Positions 17,935-27,049 of a stretch of 64,000 nt of DNA are shown here, in pieces. Source of the stretch: Bradyrhizobium sp. OK095 (GTDB taxonomy: Bacteria; Pseudomonadota; Alphaproteobacteria; Rhizobiales; Xanthobacteraceae); contig NZ_FOBX01000001.1 in assembly GCF_900109945.1 (NCBI RefSeq), forward strand, positions 62,001-126,000, written 5' to 3'. Both the position numbers and the translations under genes were made by a program. Positions within the stretch are counted from its first letter, which is position 1; each line of letters opens with the position of its first letter. The notes under the pieces were generated by a model that searched no databases, had not been told where the DNA came from, and was given only the letters and a program-made list of their open reading frames with translations.

Positions 17935-18990
17935 TCAGCGCAGGCTGGCGTTGAACTTGTCCAGCGCCGCTGAGCCCGGGCACAGCGTGTCCGCTTCCAG
18001 CGTGTTCAGCGGCGTCTCGACCGTGTCGAGATGCGCGTGCAGATCTTCCGCGTCGGGATCGACATACAGAAGACCGGTGACGATCTGGCCCTTGGCGGCG
18101 TGCCTTGCGAGGAAGGTCTGCGCGCCGAGCCGGTCATGCGGATCGTAGTCGGCGTCGATCTTGCGCAGCGCGATTCTGCTGCCGTCGTGCTGCTCGACCA
18201 TTTGCACCGTGCCCGGGGCATAGTCCACCGCGATGGGATCGCGGCCGACCAGCACGTCGAGCCGGTTCACCGCGTCATTGTGCTCGCGGACGTAGTCAAA
18301 ACTCTTGGTCGAGCCGGCGTGGTTGTTGAAGGCGATGCAGGGGCTGATGACGTCGATGAAGGACGCGCCCTTGTGGCCGATCGCGGCCGCGATCAGCGGC
18401 ACCAGCTGGGTCTTGTCGCCTGAGAACGAACGCGCCACGAAGGTGGCGCCGAGTTGCAGCGCGATGGCGACAAGATCGATGGCGTTGTCGGTGTTGGTGA
18501 CGCCCTTCTTGGACTTCGAGCCGCGGTCGGCGGTCGCCGAGAACTGCCCTTTGGTCAGGCCGTAGACGCCGTTGTTCTCGACGATATAGGTCATGTTGAC
18601 GCCGCGCCGGATCGAATGCGCGAACTGGCCGAAGCCGATCGAGGCACTGTCGCCGTCGCCGGAGACGCCGAGATAGATCAAATCGCGGTTGGCGAGATTG
18701 GCGCCGGTCAAGACCGACGGCATGCGGCCGTGCACGGTGTTGAAGCCGTGTGAATTGCCGAGGAAATAGTCCGGCGTCTTCGACGAGCAGCCGATGCCCG
18801 AGATCTTTGCCACCCGGTGCGGCTCGATCGAGAGCTCGTAGCAGGCCTCGATGATCGAGGCCGTGATCGAATCATGGCCGCAGCCCGCGCACAACGTCGA
18901 GATTTTGCCCTCGTAGTCGCGATGGGTGTAGCCGAGCTCGTTCTTCTTGAGGCCCGGATGATGGAATTTCGGCTTGGCAATATAGGTCAT
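17935..18990 (-). CDS. korB: 2-oxoacid:ferredoxin oxidoreductase, beta (TPP) subunit
   Basis: 351 residues. TPP-binding features are CAGCGHDSITASII near residue 36, SGDGDSASIGFGQ near residue 123 and IVENNGVYGLTKGQ about 22 residues later. The conserved cysteine in GIGCSSKTPDYF also agrees. Together with the gamma-alpha subunit it decarboxylates a 2-oxoacid (probably 2-oxoglutarate or a related acid) to the acyl-CoA and reduces ferredoxin. It overlaps the alpha gene by four bases. Substrate choice between 2-oxoglutarate, pyruvate and others cannot be settled from sequence alone. Confidence 0.88.
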   Translation of the reverse strand: MTYIAKPKFHHPGLKKNELGYTHRDYEGKISTLCAGCGHDSITASIIEACYELSIEPHRVAKISGIGCSSKTPDYFLGNSHGFNTVHGRMPSVLTGANLANRDLIYLGVSGDGDSASIGFGQFAHSIRRGVNMTYIVENNGVYGLTKGQFSATADRGSKSKKGVTNTDNAIDLVAIALQLGATFVARSFSGDKTQLVPLIAAAIGHKGASFIDVISPCIAFNNHAGSTKSFDYVREHNDAVNRLDVLVGRDPIAVDYAPGTVQMVEQHDGSRIALRKIDADYDPHDRLGAQTFLARHAAKGQIVTGLLYVDPDAEDLHAHLDTVETPLNTLEADTLCPGSAALDKFNASLR

Positions 18991-20834
18991 GACACGGCCT
19001 TGCGGAGCGGGGTCACCTTGAGGTGATCCTGGTGGTCGCCAATGGCTTTTGCGATGAAGCGGGCGGTGATCGGGGTGCCATCGTAATGGACGATCGGCAC
19101 CAGGCGGACCGGGTCGATGCCGTTCTCGTTGACGATGAGCTGACGGAGCTGGGCGTCGCGGTTCTGCTCGACGACGTAGACGAAATCGTGCTCGGCGAGG
19201 AAGCTCGCCACGCTCGAATGGAACGGGAAGGCGCGGATGCGCAGGCGGTCGAGCTGATGCCCGCGCGTTTCCAATAGTCCGATCGCCTCGTCCATGGCCG
19301 GCGAGGTCGAGCCGAAATAGATCACGCCATATTTGGTCGGCCGTTCCGCATTGGCTTGGAGCGGCCGCGGGACCAGGTCTTGCGCCGTCTCGAACTTGCG
19401 GACGAGGCGTTGCATGTTGTCGGCATAGACTGAACCTTCCTCGGAATAGCGCGCATAGCGGTCACGCGAGGTGCCGCGGGTAAAATACGAGCCCTTGGTC
19501 GGATGCGTGCCGGGATAGGTGCGGTAGGGGATGCCGTCGCCGTCGACGTCGAGATAGCGGCCGAAGTCGCGGCCCTCGTCCAGCATCTCGGCAGTCATCA
19601 CCTTGCCGCGGTCGTATTGCTTGGAATCGTCCCACTTTAGCGGACGGCAGAGCCGGTGGTTCATGCCGATGTCGAGATCGAGCATCAGGAAGATCGTGGT
19701 CTGCAGCCGCTCCGCGAGATCGAAGGCCGCCGCCGCGAACTCGAAAGCTTCGGCCGGGTCTTCGGGAAACAGCAGCACATGCTTGGTGTCGCCATGCGAA
19801 GCATAGGCGCAGGCGATGATGTCGCATTGCTGGGTGCGGGTCGGCATGCCCGTGGAGGGGCCGGCGCGCTGGATGTTCATGATCACGGCCGGGATCTCGG
19901 CGAAATATGAGAGGCCGATGAACTCCGTCATCAGGGAGACGCCGGGGCCGGAGGTTGCGGTAAAGGCGCGGGCGCCATTCCAGGAGGCGCCAATGACGAT
20001 ACCGATTGAAGCCAGCTCGTCCTCGCCTTGCACGATGGCATATTTTGCCTTGCCGGTCTCGGCATCGTGCCGGTACTTCTTGCAATGGGCGGTGAAGGCC
20101 TCCGCCACCGACGAGGACGGCGTGATCGGATACCACGCGCACACCGTAGCGCCGCCATAGACGGCGCCGAGCGCGGCGGCGCTGTTGCCCTCGATGAAGA
20201 TGCGGTCGCCGACCTTGTCGGACTTCTTGATGCGCAAGCCCAGCGGGCATTTCAAATTCTGCAGCGCCCAGTCGCGGCCGAGATGCAGCGCATGGACGTT
20301 GGAGGAGAGCAGCTTCTCCTTGCCCTTGTACTGTTCGCCAATCAGCTGTTCGATCAGCTTCGGATCCATGTCGAGCAGTGCCGAGAGCGCTCCGAGATAG
20401 ATGATGTTCTTGAACAGCTGGCGCTGGCGCGGGTCGGTATAGGTCGAGTTGGTGATCGCGGTGAGCGGCACGCCGATCACGGTGATGTCGTCGCGGAATT
20501 TGGTTGACGGCATCGGCTTGGTGGAATCGTAGAACAGATAGCCGCCGGGCTCGATGCCGGCGACGTCCTTGTCCCAGGTCTGCGGGTTCATCGCCACCAT
20601 CATGTCGACGCCGCCGCGGGCGCCGAGATGGCCGGCTTCGGTGACGCGCACCTCGTACCAGGTCGGCAGGCCCTGGATGTTGGAGGGGAAGATGTTGCGC
20701 GGGGACACCGGCACGCCATGGCGCAGGATCGCGCGCGCGAACATCTCGTTGGCGCTGGCCGAGCCCGAGCCGTTGACGTTGGCGAAGCGGACGACGAAGT
20801 CGTTTACGCTGCTGATCGGCTTTTTGTCGGGCAT
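18987..20834 (-). CDS. korA: 2-oxoacid:ferredoxin oxidoreductase, fused gamma-alpha subunit
   Basis: 615 residues from ATG 20834 (frame open to 20918). Residues 1 to about 180 are the gamma domain (FANVNGSGSASANEMFARA, which binds the CoA side). Then comes the alpha domain from about residue 205, with AWYPITPSSSVAEAF, QGEDELASIGIVIGASWNG and FTATSGPGVSLMTEFIG. The gamma-alpha fusion is the usual KorA form in aerobic proteobacteria. The start lies inside the last 31 bases of the upstream oxidoreductase gene, so the three genes are translated as one unit. Confidence 0.88.
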   Translation of the reverse strand: MPDKKPISSVNDFVVRFANVNGSGSASANEMFARAILRHGVPVSPRNIFPSNIQGLPTWYEVRVTEAGHLGARGGVDMMVAMNPQTWDKDVAGIEPGGYLFYDSTKPMPSTKFRDDITVIGVPLTAITNSTYTDPRQRQLFKNIIYLGALSALLDMDPKLIEQLIGEQYKGKEKLLSSNVHALHLGRDWALQNLKCPLGLRIKKSDKVGDRIFIEGNSAAALGAVYGGATVCAWYPITPSSSVAEAFTAHCKKYRHDAETGKAKYAIVQGEDELASIGIVIGASWNGARAFTATSGPGVSLMTEFIGLSYFAEIPAVIMNIQRAGPSTGMPTRTQQCDIIACAYASHGDTKHVLLFPEDPAEAFEFAAAAFDLAERLQTTIFLMLDLDIGMNHRLCRPLKWDDSKQYDRGKVMTAEMLDEGRDFGRYLDVDGDGIPYRTYPGTHPTKGSYFTRGTSRDRYARYSEEGSVYADNMQRLVRKFETAQDLVPRPLQANAERPTKYGVIYFGSTSPAMDEAIGLLETRGHQLDRLRIRAFPFHSSVASFLAEHDFVYVVEQNRDAQLRQLIVNENGIDPVRLVPIVHYDGTPITARFIAKAIGDHQDHLKVTPLRKAVS

Positions 20835-22603
20835 TTCGAACCTGCGTGAGTCATATTGATCAAGTATTTCTGCATGTCCCAGGCACCGGTAGGACAACGC
20901 TCGGCGCACAGCCCGCAATGCAGGCAGACATCCTCGTCCTTCACCATCACGCGCCCGGTCTTGAGGTCAGACGACACGTAGAGGTCCTGGTCTGGATGCG
21001 GCGAGGGCGCCTTCAGCCGATGGCGCAGATCGTCTTCCTCGCCATTATCAGTGAAGGTGATGCAATCCATCGGGCAGATGTCGACGCAGGCATCGCACTC
21101 GATGCAGAGCGAGGTCGAGAACACCGTCTGAACGTCGCAGTTCAGGCAGCGCTCGGCTTCGCCCAGCGCCAGCTTGACGTCGTAGCCGAGCTCGACCTCG
21201 GTGCGGATGTCCTTCAGCGCGATCACCTTGTCGCGATGCGGCACCTTGTAGCGCTTGTCGTTGGAGATGTCGTTGTCATAGCTCCATTCGTGGATGCCCA
21301 TCTTCTGCGACGAGACATGCACCTCCGGCAGCGGCCGCTCGGTGATGTCCTCGCCCGAGAGCAGCTTGTGGATCGACAGCGCGGCGTCGTGGCCCTGCGC
21401 CACCGCCCAGATGATGTTCTTTGGGCCGAATGCGGCGTCGCCGCCGAAGAACACCTTTGGGTTGGTCGAGACGAAGGTCTTCGGATCGACCTTCGGCATG
21501 TGCCATTTGTCGAACTCGATGCCGCAATCCTGCTCGATCCAGGGGAAGGCGTTCTCCTGGCCGACCGCGACCAGCACGTCGTCACATTCGATGGTCTGGT
21601 CGGGCTCGCCCGAAGGCACCAGGTTGCGGCGGCCCTTGGCATCGTATTCGGCCTTCACCTTCTGGAAGGTGATGCCGGTGAGCTTGCCGTTGTCGTGGAC
21701 AAAGGAAACGGGGACGAGGAAGTTGAGGATCGGAATATCCTCGTGGAGCGCGTCTTCCTTCTCCCAGGGCGAGGCCTTCATCTCCTCGAAGCCGGAGCGA
21801 ACGACGACCTTCACATCCTCGCCGCCGAGCCGGCGCGCGGTGCGGCAGCAATCCATCGCGGTGTTGCCGCCGCCGAGCACGATGACGCGCTTGCCGATCT
21901 TGTCGGTGTGGCCGAATGAGACAGACGACAACCAGTCGATGCCGATATGAACGTGGCTTGCGGCTTCCTTGCGGCCGGGAATGTCGAGCTCACGTCCGCG
22001 CGGCGCGCCGGAGCCGACGAAGATTGCGTCATACTTCTCCGCGAGCAGCGCCTTCATGCTCTCGATGCGGTGACCGCCTTTGAAGTCAACGCCGAGATCG
22101 AGGATGTAGCCGGTCTCCTCGTCAATGACCGAATTGGGCAGACGGAATTTCGGGATCTGCGTCCGCATCATGCCGCCGGCCTGGGGGTCACCGTCGAATA
22201 CGGTGCAGTGATAACCAAGCGGCGCGAGATCGCGCGCCACCGTCAGCGAAGCGGGACCGCCGCCGACGAATGCAACACGCTTGCCGTTCTTCGCAGTCGG
22301 ATGCGGCAGGCGATGCTTGATGTCGTCCTTGAAATCGGCGGCGACGCGCTTGAGGCGGCAGATCGCAACCGGTGTTTCCTCGACACGACCACGCCGGCAC
22401 GCCGGCTCGCATGGACGATCGCAGGTGCGTCCCAGAATTCCGGGAAACACGTTCGATTTCCAATTGATCATGTAGGCGTCGCTGTAGCGGCCTTGTGCGA
22501 TCAGTCGGATGTATTCGGGAACCGGAGTGTGTGCTGGACAGGCCCACTGGCAATCGACCACTTTATGAAAGTAGTCGGGGGCCGCGATATCGGTCGGTTT
22601 CAT
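20804..22603 (-). CDS. GltD-like FAD/NAD(P) oxidoreductase with C-terminal ferredoxin domain
   Basis: 599 residues. An N-terminal Fe-S region carries cysteines in VDCQWACPAH and GRTCDRPCEPACRRG. The FAD site is VAFVGGGPASLTVARDLA near residue 110, and the NAD(P) site is VIVLGGGNTAMDCCRTARRL near residue 242. The C-terminus has two [4Fe-4S] motifs, CIECDACVDICPMDC and CLHCGLCAERCP. This is the glutamate-synthase small-subunit family, but no large subunit is near. Placed first in an operon with KorAB, it most likely exchanges electrons between NAD(P)H and the ferredoxin or Kor (inference). Confidence 0.85.
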   Translation of the reverse strand: MKPTDIAAPDYFHKVVDCQWACPAHTPVPEYIRLIAQGRYSDAYMINWKSNVFPGILGRTCDRPCEPACRRGRVEETPVAICRLKRVAADFKDDIKHRLPHPTAKNGKRVAFVGGGPASLTVARDLAPLGYHCTVFDGDPQAGGMMRTQIPKFRLPNSVIDEETGYILDLGVDFKGGHRIESMKALLAEKYDAIFVGSGAPRGRELDIPGRKEAASHVHIGIDWLSSVSFGHTDKIGKRVIVLGGGNTAMDCCRTARRLGGEDVKVVVRSGFEEMKASPWEKEDALHEDIPILNFLVPVSFVHDNGKLTGITFQKVKAEYDAKGRRNLVPSGEPDQTIECDDVLVAVGQENAFPWIEQDCGIEFDKWHMPKVDPKTFVSTNPKVFFGGDAAFGPKNIIWAVAQGHDAALSIHKLLSGEDITERPLPEVHVSSQKMGIHEWSYDNDISNDKRYKVPHRDKVIALKDIRTEVELGYDVKLALGEAERCLNCDVQTVFSTSLCIECDACVDICPMDCITFTDNGEEDDLRHRLKAPSPHPDQDLYVSSDLKTGRVMVKDEDVCLHCGLCAERCPTGAWDMQKYLINMTHAGSKCPTKSRSAA

Positions 22604-22688
22604 TCCTACCCTGTCCGCGCAGGCTCAAGGACCCGGCGGCCTCTTGTTGAGCTTGTCGGACGCTTAACGTGCGTCGATCTGGTTTCTG

Positions 22689-22700
22689 AATGACGTCATT
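22689..22700. promoter_or_regulatory. Perfect 12-base palindrome upstream of the Kor operon
   Basis: AATGACGTCATT reads the same on both strands and lies 86 bases upstream of the first gene of the Kor operon. It resembles a CRP/CREB-like half-site pair (TGACGTCA) and could bind a dimeric regulator. The rest of the 344-base stretch 22604-22947 holds only a family A repeat and no coding signal. Confidence 0.35.
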
Positions 22701-22828
22701 GGGTTAGCTTATTAGAACCGTTCCGAAGTACAACGGCAAATTTTCGCGATCGACTGCTTTCATGGGAGCTGCGCGCGCACAGCATTAACGGCGCGCGCAA
22801 GATGCGTGCGGTGCAACATCACTCTCGC

Positions 22829-22914
22829 CGTCATTGCGAGGAGCGGAGCGACGAAGCAATCCAGAGTGGCGCAGCGGACGCAGTCTGGATTGCTTCGCTG
22901 CGCTCGCAATGACG
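22829..22914. repeat. Dispersed palindromic repeat, family A copy 2
   Basis: Same arms as the copy at 15915: CGTCATTGCGAG outer arm, AGCAATCCAGA inner arm, then TCTGGATTGCTTCG and CTCGCAATGACG. The left half carries a short insertion (GAGCGGAGCGAC). It lies between the Kor operon and the EthD-like gene. Confidence 0.85.
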
Positions 22915-22947
22915 AGGATAGATCACGCAGCGCAGCAATCTCCTACG

Positions 22948-23625
22948 TCAGCTGTGCGCGATGTCGCTTTTCGCGAGATCCCACATCAGGCTGTAAGTGC
23001 CGACGGAGACGGGCAGCGGGAAGGGCGCGGCAGCAGGGCCGGTGAAGCGTTCGGCGATGACGGCCGAGACCGCGCCGACATGCGTGCCGTCGATCAGCAC
23101 GAACCAGTCGCGCGCGCCTTCGTTGCGCACCGCCGGAATATCCGCCGTTGCACCCGACAATTCCGGCTCGCTCTCGAGCAGATGCATCGAGATGATGCCT
23201 TCGCGGTCCCCGGGCGCCAGCTTTTCTTGCAGTGCATCACGCCATGGTGCGGCATTGTCAGGCGTTGGCCGCAGCCGCACCACGCCGAGCGCAGCGCCGC
23301 GGCCGGTGCCCTTGCTGATGGTGATGCGCGCGACCACGCGCAGCATGTTCTTGAAATGCGCCATGCTCCGCCTGGACCATTCGGTCTGGTTGGCGAGCCG
23401 CGCCCGGTAGGCGGGACTGTCGAGCACGTCGAGCGTCGCGGTCGAGTACAGCGAGAGATATTTGGGATTGGCGGCATGCGCGATATAGCGCCGCGCCTCC
23501 AAAAATCCCTCGATCGCGACGCGCTCTTCCAGATGCTCGCGATCGTACCAGCGGTTGAAATCGGCTTCGTCTGCCGCGTCGATGTTCATCGACGTCAGCA
23601 GCATGCCTGTCCCGGCGAGCGGCAT
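22948..23625 (-). CDS. EthD/dimeric alpha-beta-barrel-like hypothetical protein
   Basis: 225 residues from ATG 23625, which has GGAAGG nine bases upstream. The N-terminal part is like ferredoxin-fold EthD or DUF4286 proteins: LLTSMNIDAADEADFNRWYD, then EHLEERVAIEGFLEARRYIA. These folds often form dimers that bind small aromatic or acyl ligands. The C-terminal half repeats a similar alpha/beta pattern (GIISMHLLESEPELSG). The function is not known. It stands alone between two repeat elements. Confidence 0.6.
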   Translation of the reverse strand: MPLAGTGMLLTSMNIDAADEADFNRWYDREHLEERVAIEGFLEARRYIAHAANPKYLSLYSTATLDVLDSPAYRARLANQTEWSRRSMAHFKNMLRVVARITISKGTGRGAALGVVRLRPTPDNAAPWRDALQEKLAPGDREGIISMHLLESEPELSGATADIPAVRNEGARDWFVLIDGTHVGAVSAVIAERFTGPAAAPFPLPVSVGTYSLMWDLAKSDIAHS

Positions 23626-23657
23626 TTTCTTGTTGTCCTTCCCATGCGAACCCAGAC

Positions 23658-23770
23658 CCTCATGGTGAGGAGCGCGTCTTCGCGCGTCTCGAACCATGAA
23701 GGCCCCGCTGCAGCACCTCGGCCCTTCATCCTTCGAGACGCGCGCGTAGGGCGCGCTCCTCAGGATGAGG
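23658..23770. repeat. Dispersed palindromic repeat, family B
   Basis: The left arm CCTCATGGTGAGGAGCGCG pairs with the right arm CGCGCTCCTCAGGATGAGG. Inner arms GCGCGTCTCGAACCATGAAG and CTTCATCCTTCGAGACGCGC also pair. The result is a cruciform-like element of about 113 bases with no coding potential. Only one copy is in the window. The same type is common between genes in this group of bacteria. Confidence 0.75.
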
Positions 23771-23780
23771 GGATAGATCC

Positions 23781-24767
23781 TTATCGCGAAATCTTAGTCG
23801 CGAGGTCGGCGATCGACTTCATGACCGCGTCCCGCACGCCGGCATCATAGAGCGAATGGCCGGCTTCTTCCACGATCCTGACCTCGGAACCGGGCCAAAC
23901 CTTCGCGAGGCCCTCGGATGTCTCAGGAGGGCACAACAGATCGTAGCGGCCCTGCACGATGATGCCGGGGATGCCGGCGAGCCGGCCCACATTCCGCAGC
24001 AACTGATCTTCGCTCATGAAGGAATTGTTGACGAAATAGTGTGCCTCCATGAACGGCGTGGCAGGCAGCGTGCGCCAGACGTTCAGCGACGCCAGGTCGA
24101 TCCGCGTCTTGGCTGGCTTGTGCTCCGACAGAGCACGCTCGGTATCGTGCCAGGCGCGCGAGGCCGCACCATGCACCGCCGGATCGGCATCGAGGATGCG
24201 GCGATAATAGGATTCCACCGGCTGCGCACGCTCCTCGGGCGTCAGCACGCTGAGAAAATCCTCGTACAGCGCGGGATAGAATTGCGACAGGCGCGAGGTG
24301 AAAGCGGTCACGACTTCTGCCCGCGTGCCGAGAAAGGTCGCACGCAGAGCAATGCCGGAGACGCGCTCGGGATGGGCCTGCGCATAAGCCAGCGCCAGCG
24401 TCGCGCCCCAGGAGCCGCCGACCACCATCCAGCGGTCGAAGCCGAACTTTTCGCGGATCTTCTCCATGTCGGCAATCAGATGCGCCGTGGTGTTGTGCTG
24501 GCGCGATCCCTTGGGACGGCTGCGGCCGCAGCCGCGCTGGTCGAACATTACGGCGCAGAAACGATCGGGGTCGAACAGCCGGCGATGGTCGGGCTGGCAG
24601 CCGGACCCCGGCCCGCCATGCAGATAGATCGCGGGAATGCCGTCAGCGCGGCCGACGCTCTCGACATAGAGCTCGTGGCCGTCGCCGACATCCAGCATGT
24701 CGGAGGTCAGCGGTGCAAAGGAATCGGCGCGGTTAGCCGATGCGGCCGCGTCGGCGTCAGGCACCAT
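23781..24767 (-). CDS. pip: Proline iminopeptidase-type alpha/beta hydrolase (S33)
   Basis: 328 residues from ATG 24767; the frame is open upstream but lies inside pqqE. Family motifs are the oxyanion loop HGGPGSG (50-56), DQRGCGRSRP (76-85) and the nucleophile elbow GGSWG (Ser119). The Asp in GRYDLLCP and the His in EAGHSLYD complete the triad. Such enzymes remove N-terminal proline from peptides. The start overlaps the end of pqqE by 11 bases, making it the last gene of the pqq operon. This suggests that it trims a peptide linked to PQQ, though a general peptidase role is possible. Confidence 0.87.
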   Translation of the reverse strand: MVPDADAAASANRADSFAPLTSDMLDVGDGHELYVESVGRADGIPAIYLHGGPGSGCQPDHRRLFDPDRFCAVMFDQRGCGRSRPKGSRQHNTTAHLIADMEKIREKFGFDRWMVVGGSWGATLALAYAQAHPERVSGIALRATFLGTRAEVVTAFTSRLSQFYPALYEDFLSVLTPEERAQPVESYYRRILDADPAVHGAASRAWHDTERALSEHKPAKTRIDLASLNVWRTLPATPFMEAHYFVNNSFMSEDQLLRNVGRLAGIPGIIVQGRYDLLCPPETSEGLAKVWPGSEVRIVEEAGHSLYDAGVRDAVMKSIADLATKISR

Positions 24768-25950
24768 TCTCGGATTCCAGAGTGCCGCCGGCGAAATTGC
24801 GATAGAGGAAGCGGTTGGTCTCGCCCTCGGCCTCGCGCTCGGCCTGCTTGAAGATGGTCTCGTGCAGCGGCGACAGCGCACAGGCCGGATCGGTGTTGGC
24901 GGCATCGCCGGTCAGCGCAAAGGCCTGGCAGCGGCAGCCGCCGAAATCGATCTCGCGGAATTCGCAGGACTTGCACGGCTCCTTCATCCAGCCGGTGCCG
25001 CGATAGCGGTTGAAGGCGTCGGAGTTCTGCCAGATCCAGGCGATCGAATGATTGGAGCGCACGGATTCGAAATCGAGCCCGGTGATGCTTTCGGCGGCGT
25101 GGCAGGGCAGCACCTTGCCGGCCGGCGAGATGTTGAAGAACTGCCGGCCCCAGCCGCCCATGCATTTCTTCGGCCGCAGCGCGTAATAATCCGGCACGAC
25201 GTAGTCGATGGTCAGCCGGCCCTTCAGCCGCTCGCGCGCCTCCTCGACGATGCCAGTGCATTCGTCGAGCTGCGCCACCGTCGGCATCAGCGCGGCGCGG
25301 TTCTTCAGCGCCCAGCCGTAATATTGGACATTGGCGACCTCGAGCCGGTCGGCGTCGAGATCGATCGACATCTGGATGATGTCGGGGAGCTGGTGCAAAT
25401 TCTGCCGGTGCATCACCGCGTTCACGGTGAGCGGCAAATCGAGCTCGCGCGTCCATTTCGCGACCTCGAGCTTCTTGCGGTGACCGCCTTTATAGCCGGC
25501 GACGCGATCGGCGAGGCCTTCTTCGATGCCTTGGAAGCTGATCTGCACATGGCAGAGCCCGGCATCGGCCAGCTCGCTGAGCCGCTCGCGCGTCAGCAGC
25601 ACGGCCGAGGTGATGAGGTTGGTGTAGAGGCCGACATCGCTGGCGTGCTTCACCAGCTCGACGAGGTCTTTCCGTGCCGTCGGCTCGCCGCCGGAGAAAT
25701 GCACCTGGAGCACGCCGATCTCGGCAAGCTCGCTCAAGACCTTCTTCCACTCGTCCGTGGTCAGCTCCTTGCCGGAACGATCGAGCTCGACCGGGTTCGA
25801 GCAATACGGGCATTGCAGCGGGCAGCGATGGGTGATCTCGAGCAGCACGGCGAGCGGGATGCCAAAATTCTCCGCCGTCGAGCGGCTTTTCTCCAGCACC
25901 GCGAGGCTGTCGCTGCTATCCGGCGGGATGATCGGGAGCACATCGCTCAT
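24757..25950 (-). CDS. pqqE: PQQ biosynthesis radical SAM enzyme PqqE
   Basis: 397 residues. The radical SAM cluster motif CPLQCPYC (Cys43, 47, 50) and a SPASM C-terminal region (KKCMGGWGRQF, PCHAAES, CKSCEFREIDFGGCRC) are all present. PqqE makes the carbon-carbon bond between the glutamate and tyrosine of PqqA, working with PqqD. Start and PqqD stop overlap by four bases. The lengths and all cluster cysteines indicate an intact enzyme. Confidence 0.95.
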   Translation of the reverse strand: MSDVLPIIPPDSSDSLAVLEKSRSTAENFGIPLAVLLEITHRCPLQCPYCSNPVELDRSGKELTTDEWKKVLSELAEIGVLQVHFSGGEPTARKDLVELVKHASDVGLYTNLITSAVLLTRERLSELADAGLCHVQISFQGIEEGLADRVAGYKGGHRKKLEVAKWTRELDLPLTVNAVMHRQNLHQLPDIIQMSIDLDADRLEVANVQYYGWALKNRAALMPTVAQLDECTGIVEEARERLKGRLTIDYVVPDYYALRPKKCMGGWGRQFFNISPAGKVLPCHAAESITGLDFESVRSNHSIAWIWQNSDAFNRYRGTGWMKEPCKSCEFREIDFGGCRCQAFALTGDAANTDPACALSPLHETIFKQAEREAEGETNRFLYRNFAGGTLESENGA

Positions 25951-26258
25951 GACGTCTTCTCCCTGATCTCGGTGAGAAAACCCTTGTCGGCGAGATCCTG
26001 CAGCATGACGATGACGTCGGCGAGGATCGACTCGCGCGGCGCGGCGTATTTCGCGGCCAGCTGATCGGAGACGTCGCCGACACTGCGCTGGCCGTCGCAG
26101 AGCTGCAAGACCTCGACCGCGATCTCGTCGGGCGCCAGCACCCGCTCCGGCGCCAGGATCACCCAGACTTTTCGCGTCTCGTCATATTTCAGCTTGGCGT
26201 GCCGCGGCAGCACCGGGCGGCTTGCCTCGCTGACGCTGATGTTCCGCGGCCCGGCCAT
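25947..26258 (-). CDS. pqqD: PQQ biosynthesis peptide chaperone PqqD
   Basis: 103 residues from ATG 26258; the frame is open to 26351 but overlaps pqqC. A winged-helix RRE domain is shown by LKYDETRKVWVILAPERVL, then VEVLQLCDGQRSVGDVSDQL and a final VIVMLQDLADKGFL. It binds the PqqA peptide and presents it to PqqE. Encoded between pqqC and pqqE with an 11-base gap and a four-base overlap. Confidence 0.93.
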   Translation of the reverse strand: MAGPRNISVSEASRPVLPRHAKLKYDETRKVWVILAPERVLAPDEIAVEVLQLCDGQRSVGDVSDQLAAKYAAPRESILADVIVMLQDLADKGFLTEIREKTS

Positions 26259-26269
26259 TGTTCTTGTCC

Positions 26270-27049
26270 TTAACCCGCTTTGGGCACAAAGGCGCCCGGC
26301 GGAATGTTCCCCTCGACATAGGCGTGCTGAAGCGCATCCAGCTGCACCCATAGCACGTTGGTCTTGAAAATCAGCGCGTTGCAGACCTGCGCGCGCTGCT
26401 CCGGTGTCGTGGCGTGCGCCTTGACGTAGTCGAGCGCAAACCCGGCATCGCGCGGCGCCTGCGCCAGACGCCGCTTGAAGTAGCTCATGATATCAGGATT
26501 GACGAAGTCGTAATGCTCCAGCATGCCGGCAATGCGCTCTTCATGCAGGTTCGGCGCGAACAGTTCGGTGAGGGAGGAGGCGATCGCCTCCAGCGGCGAC
26601 TTCTCGCGGCAGTAATGCACGTAGGCCTCCACCGCAAAGCGCGTCGCCGGCAAGATGCCCTCGGTGGATTCCACATAGGCCGCATCGAGGCCGAGGCCGC
26701 TGGTCAGCTTCAACCAGCGCTCGATGCCGCCCTCGGAGCCGACGTCGCCATCATGGTCCTCGATGCGGTGGCGCCATTCCAGCCGCGTGGCGCGGTCGCG
26801 GAAGCGCGAGATCACCACCGCGTCCTTGATCGGGATCGTGCTCTGGTAATAGTAGCGGTTCAGTGCCCAGGCCTGCACCTGGCCTTTGTTCAGCTTGCCG
26901 CCGTGCAGCAGCTTATGGAACGGATGCAGGCTGTGATAGCGCGTCGCCCCGATGTGGCGCAGCGTCGCCTCCAGCTCCTCGGCCGAGTTGAGCCTGATAT
27001 CCTTGCCAACAGAGAGCGCAGTCATTCCAGTCAGTGACGCGGCATTCAC
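26270..27049 (-). CDS. pqqC: Pyrroloquinoline-quinone synthase PqqC
   Basis: 259 residues of the haem-oxygenase-like helical fold. Characteristic stretches are YHSLHPFHKLLHGGKLNKGQ and QAWALNRYYYQSTIPIKDA, which carry the active-site histidines, tyrosines and arginines. It performs the final cofactorless ring closure and eight-electron oxidation to PQQ. Its start overlaps pqqB by four bases. Confidence 0.95.
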   Translation of the reverse strand: MNAASLTGMTALSVGKDIRLNSAEELEATLRHIGATRYHSLHPFHKLLHGGKLNKGQVQAWALNRYYYQSTIPIKDAVVISRFRDRATRLEWRHRIEDHDGDVGSEGGIERWLKLTSGLGLDAAYVESTEGILPATRFAVEAYVHYCREKSPLEAIASSLTELFAPNLHEERIAGMLEHYDFVNPDIMSYFKRRLAQAPRDAGFALDYVKAHATTPEQRAQVCNALIFKTNVLWVQLDALQHAYVEGNIPPGAFVPKAG

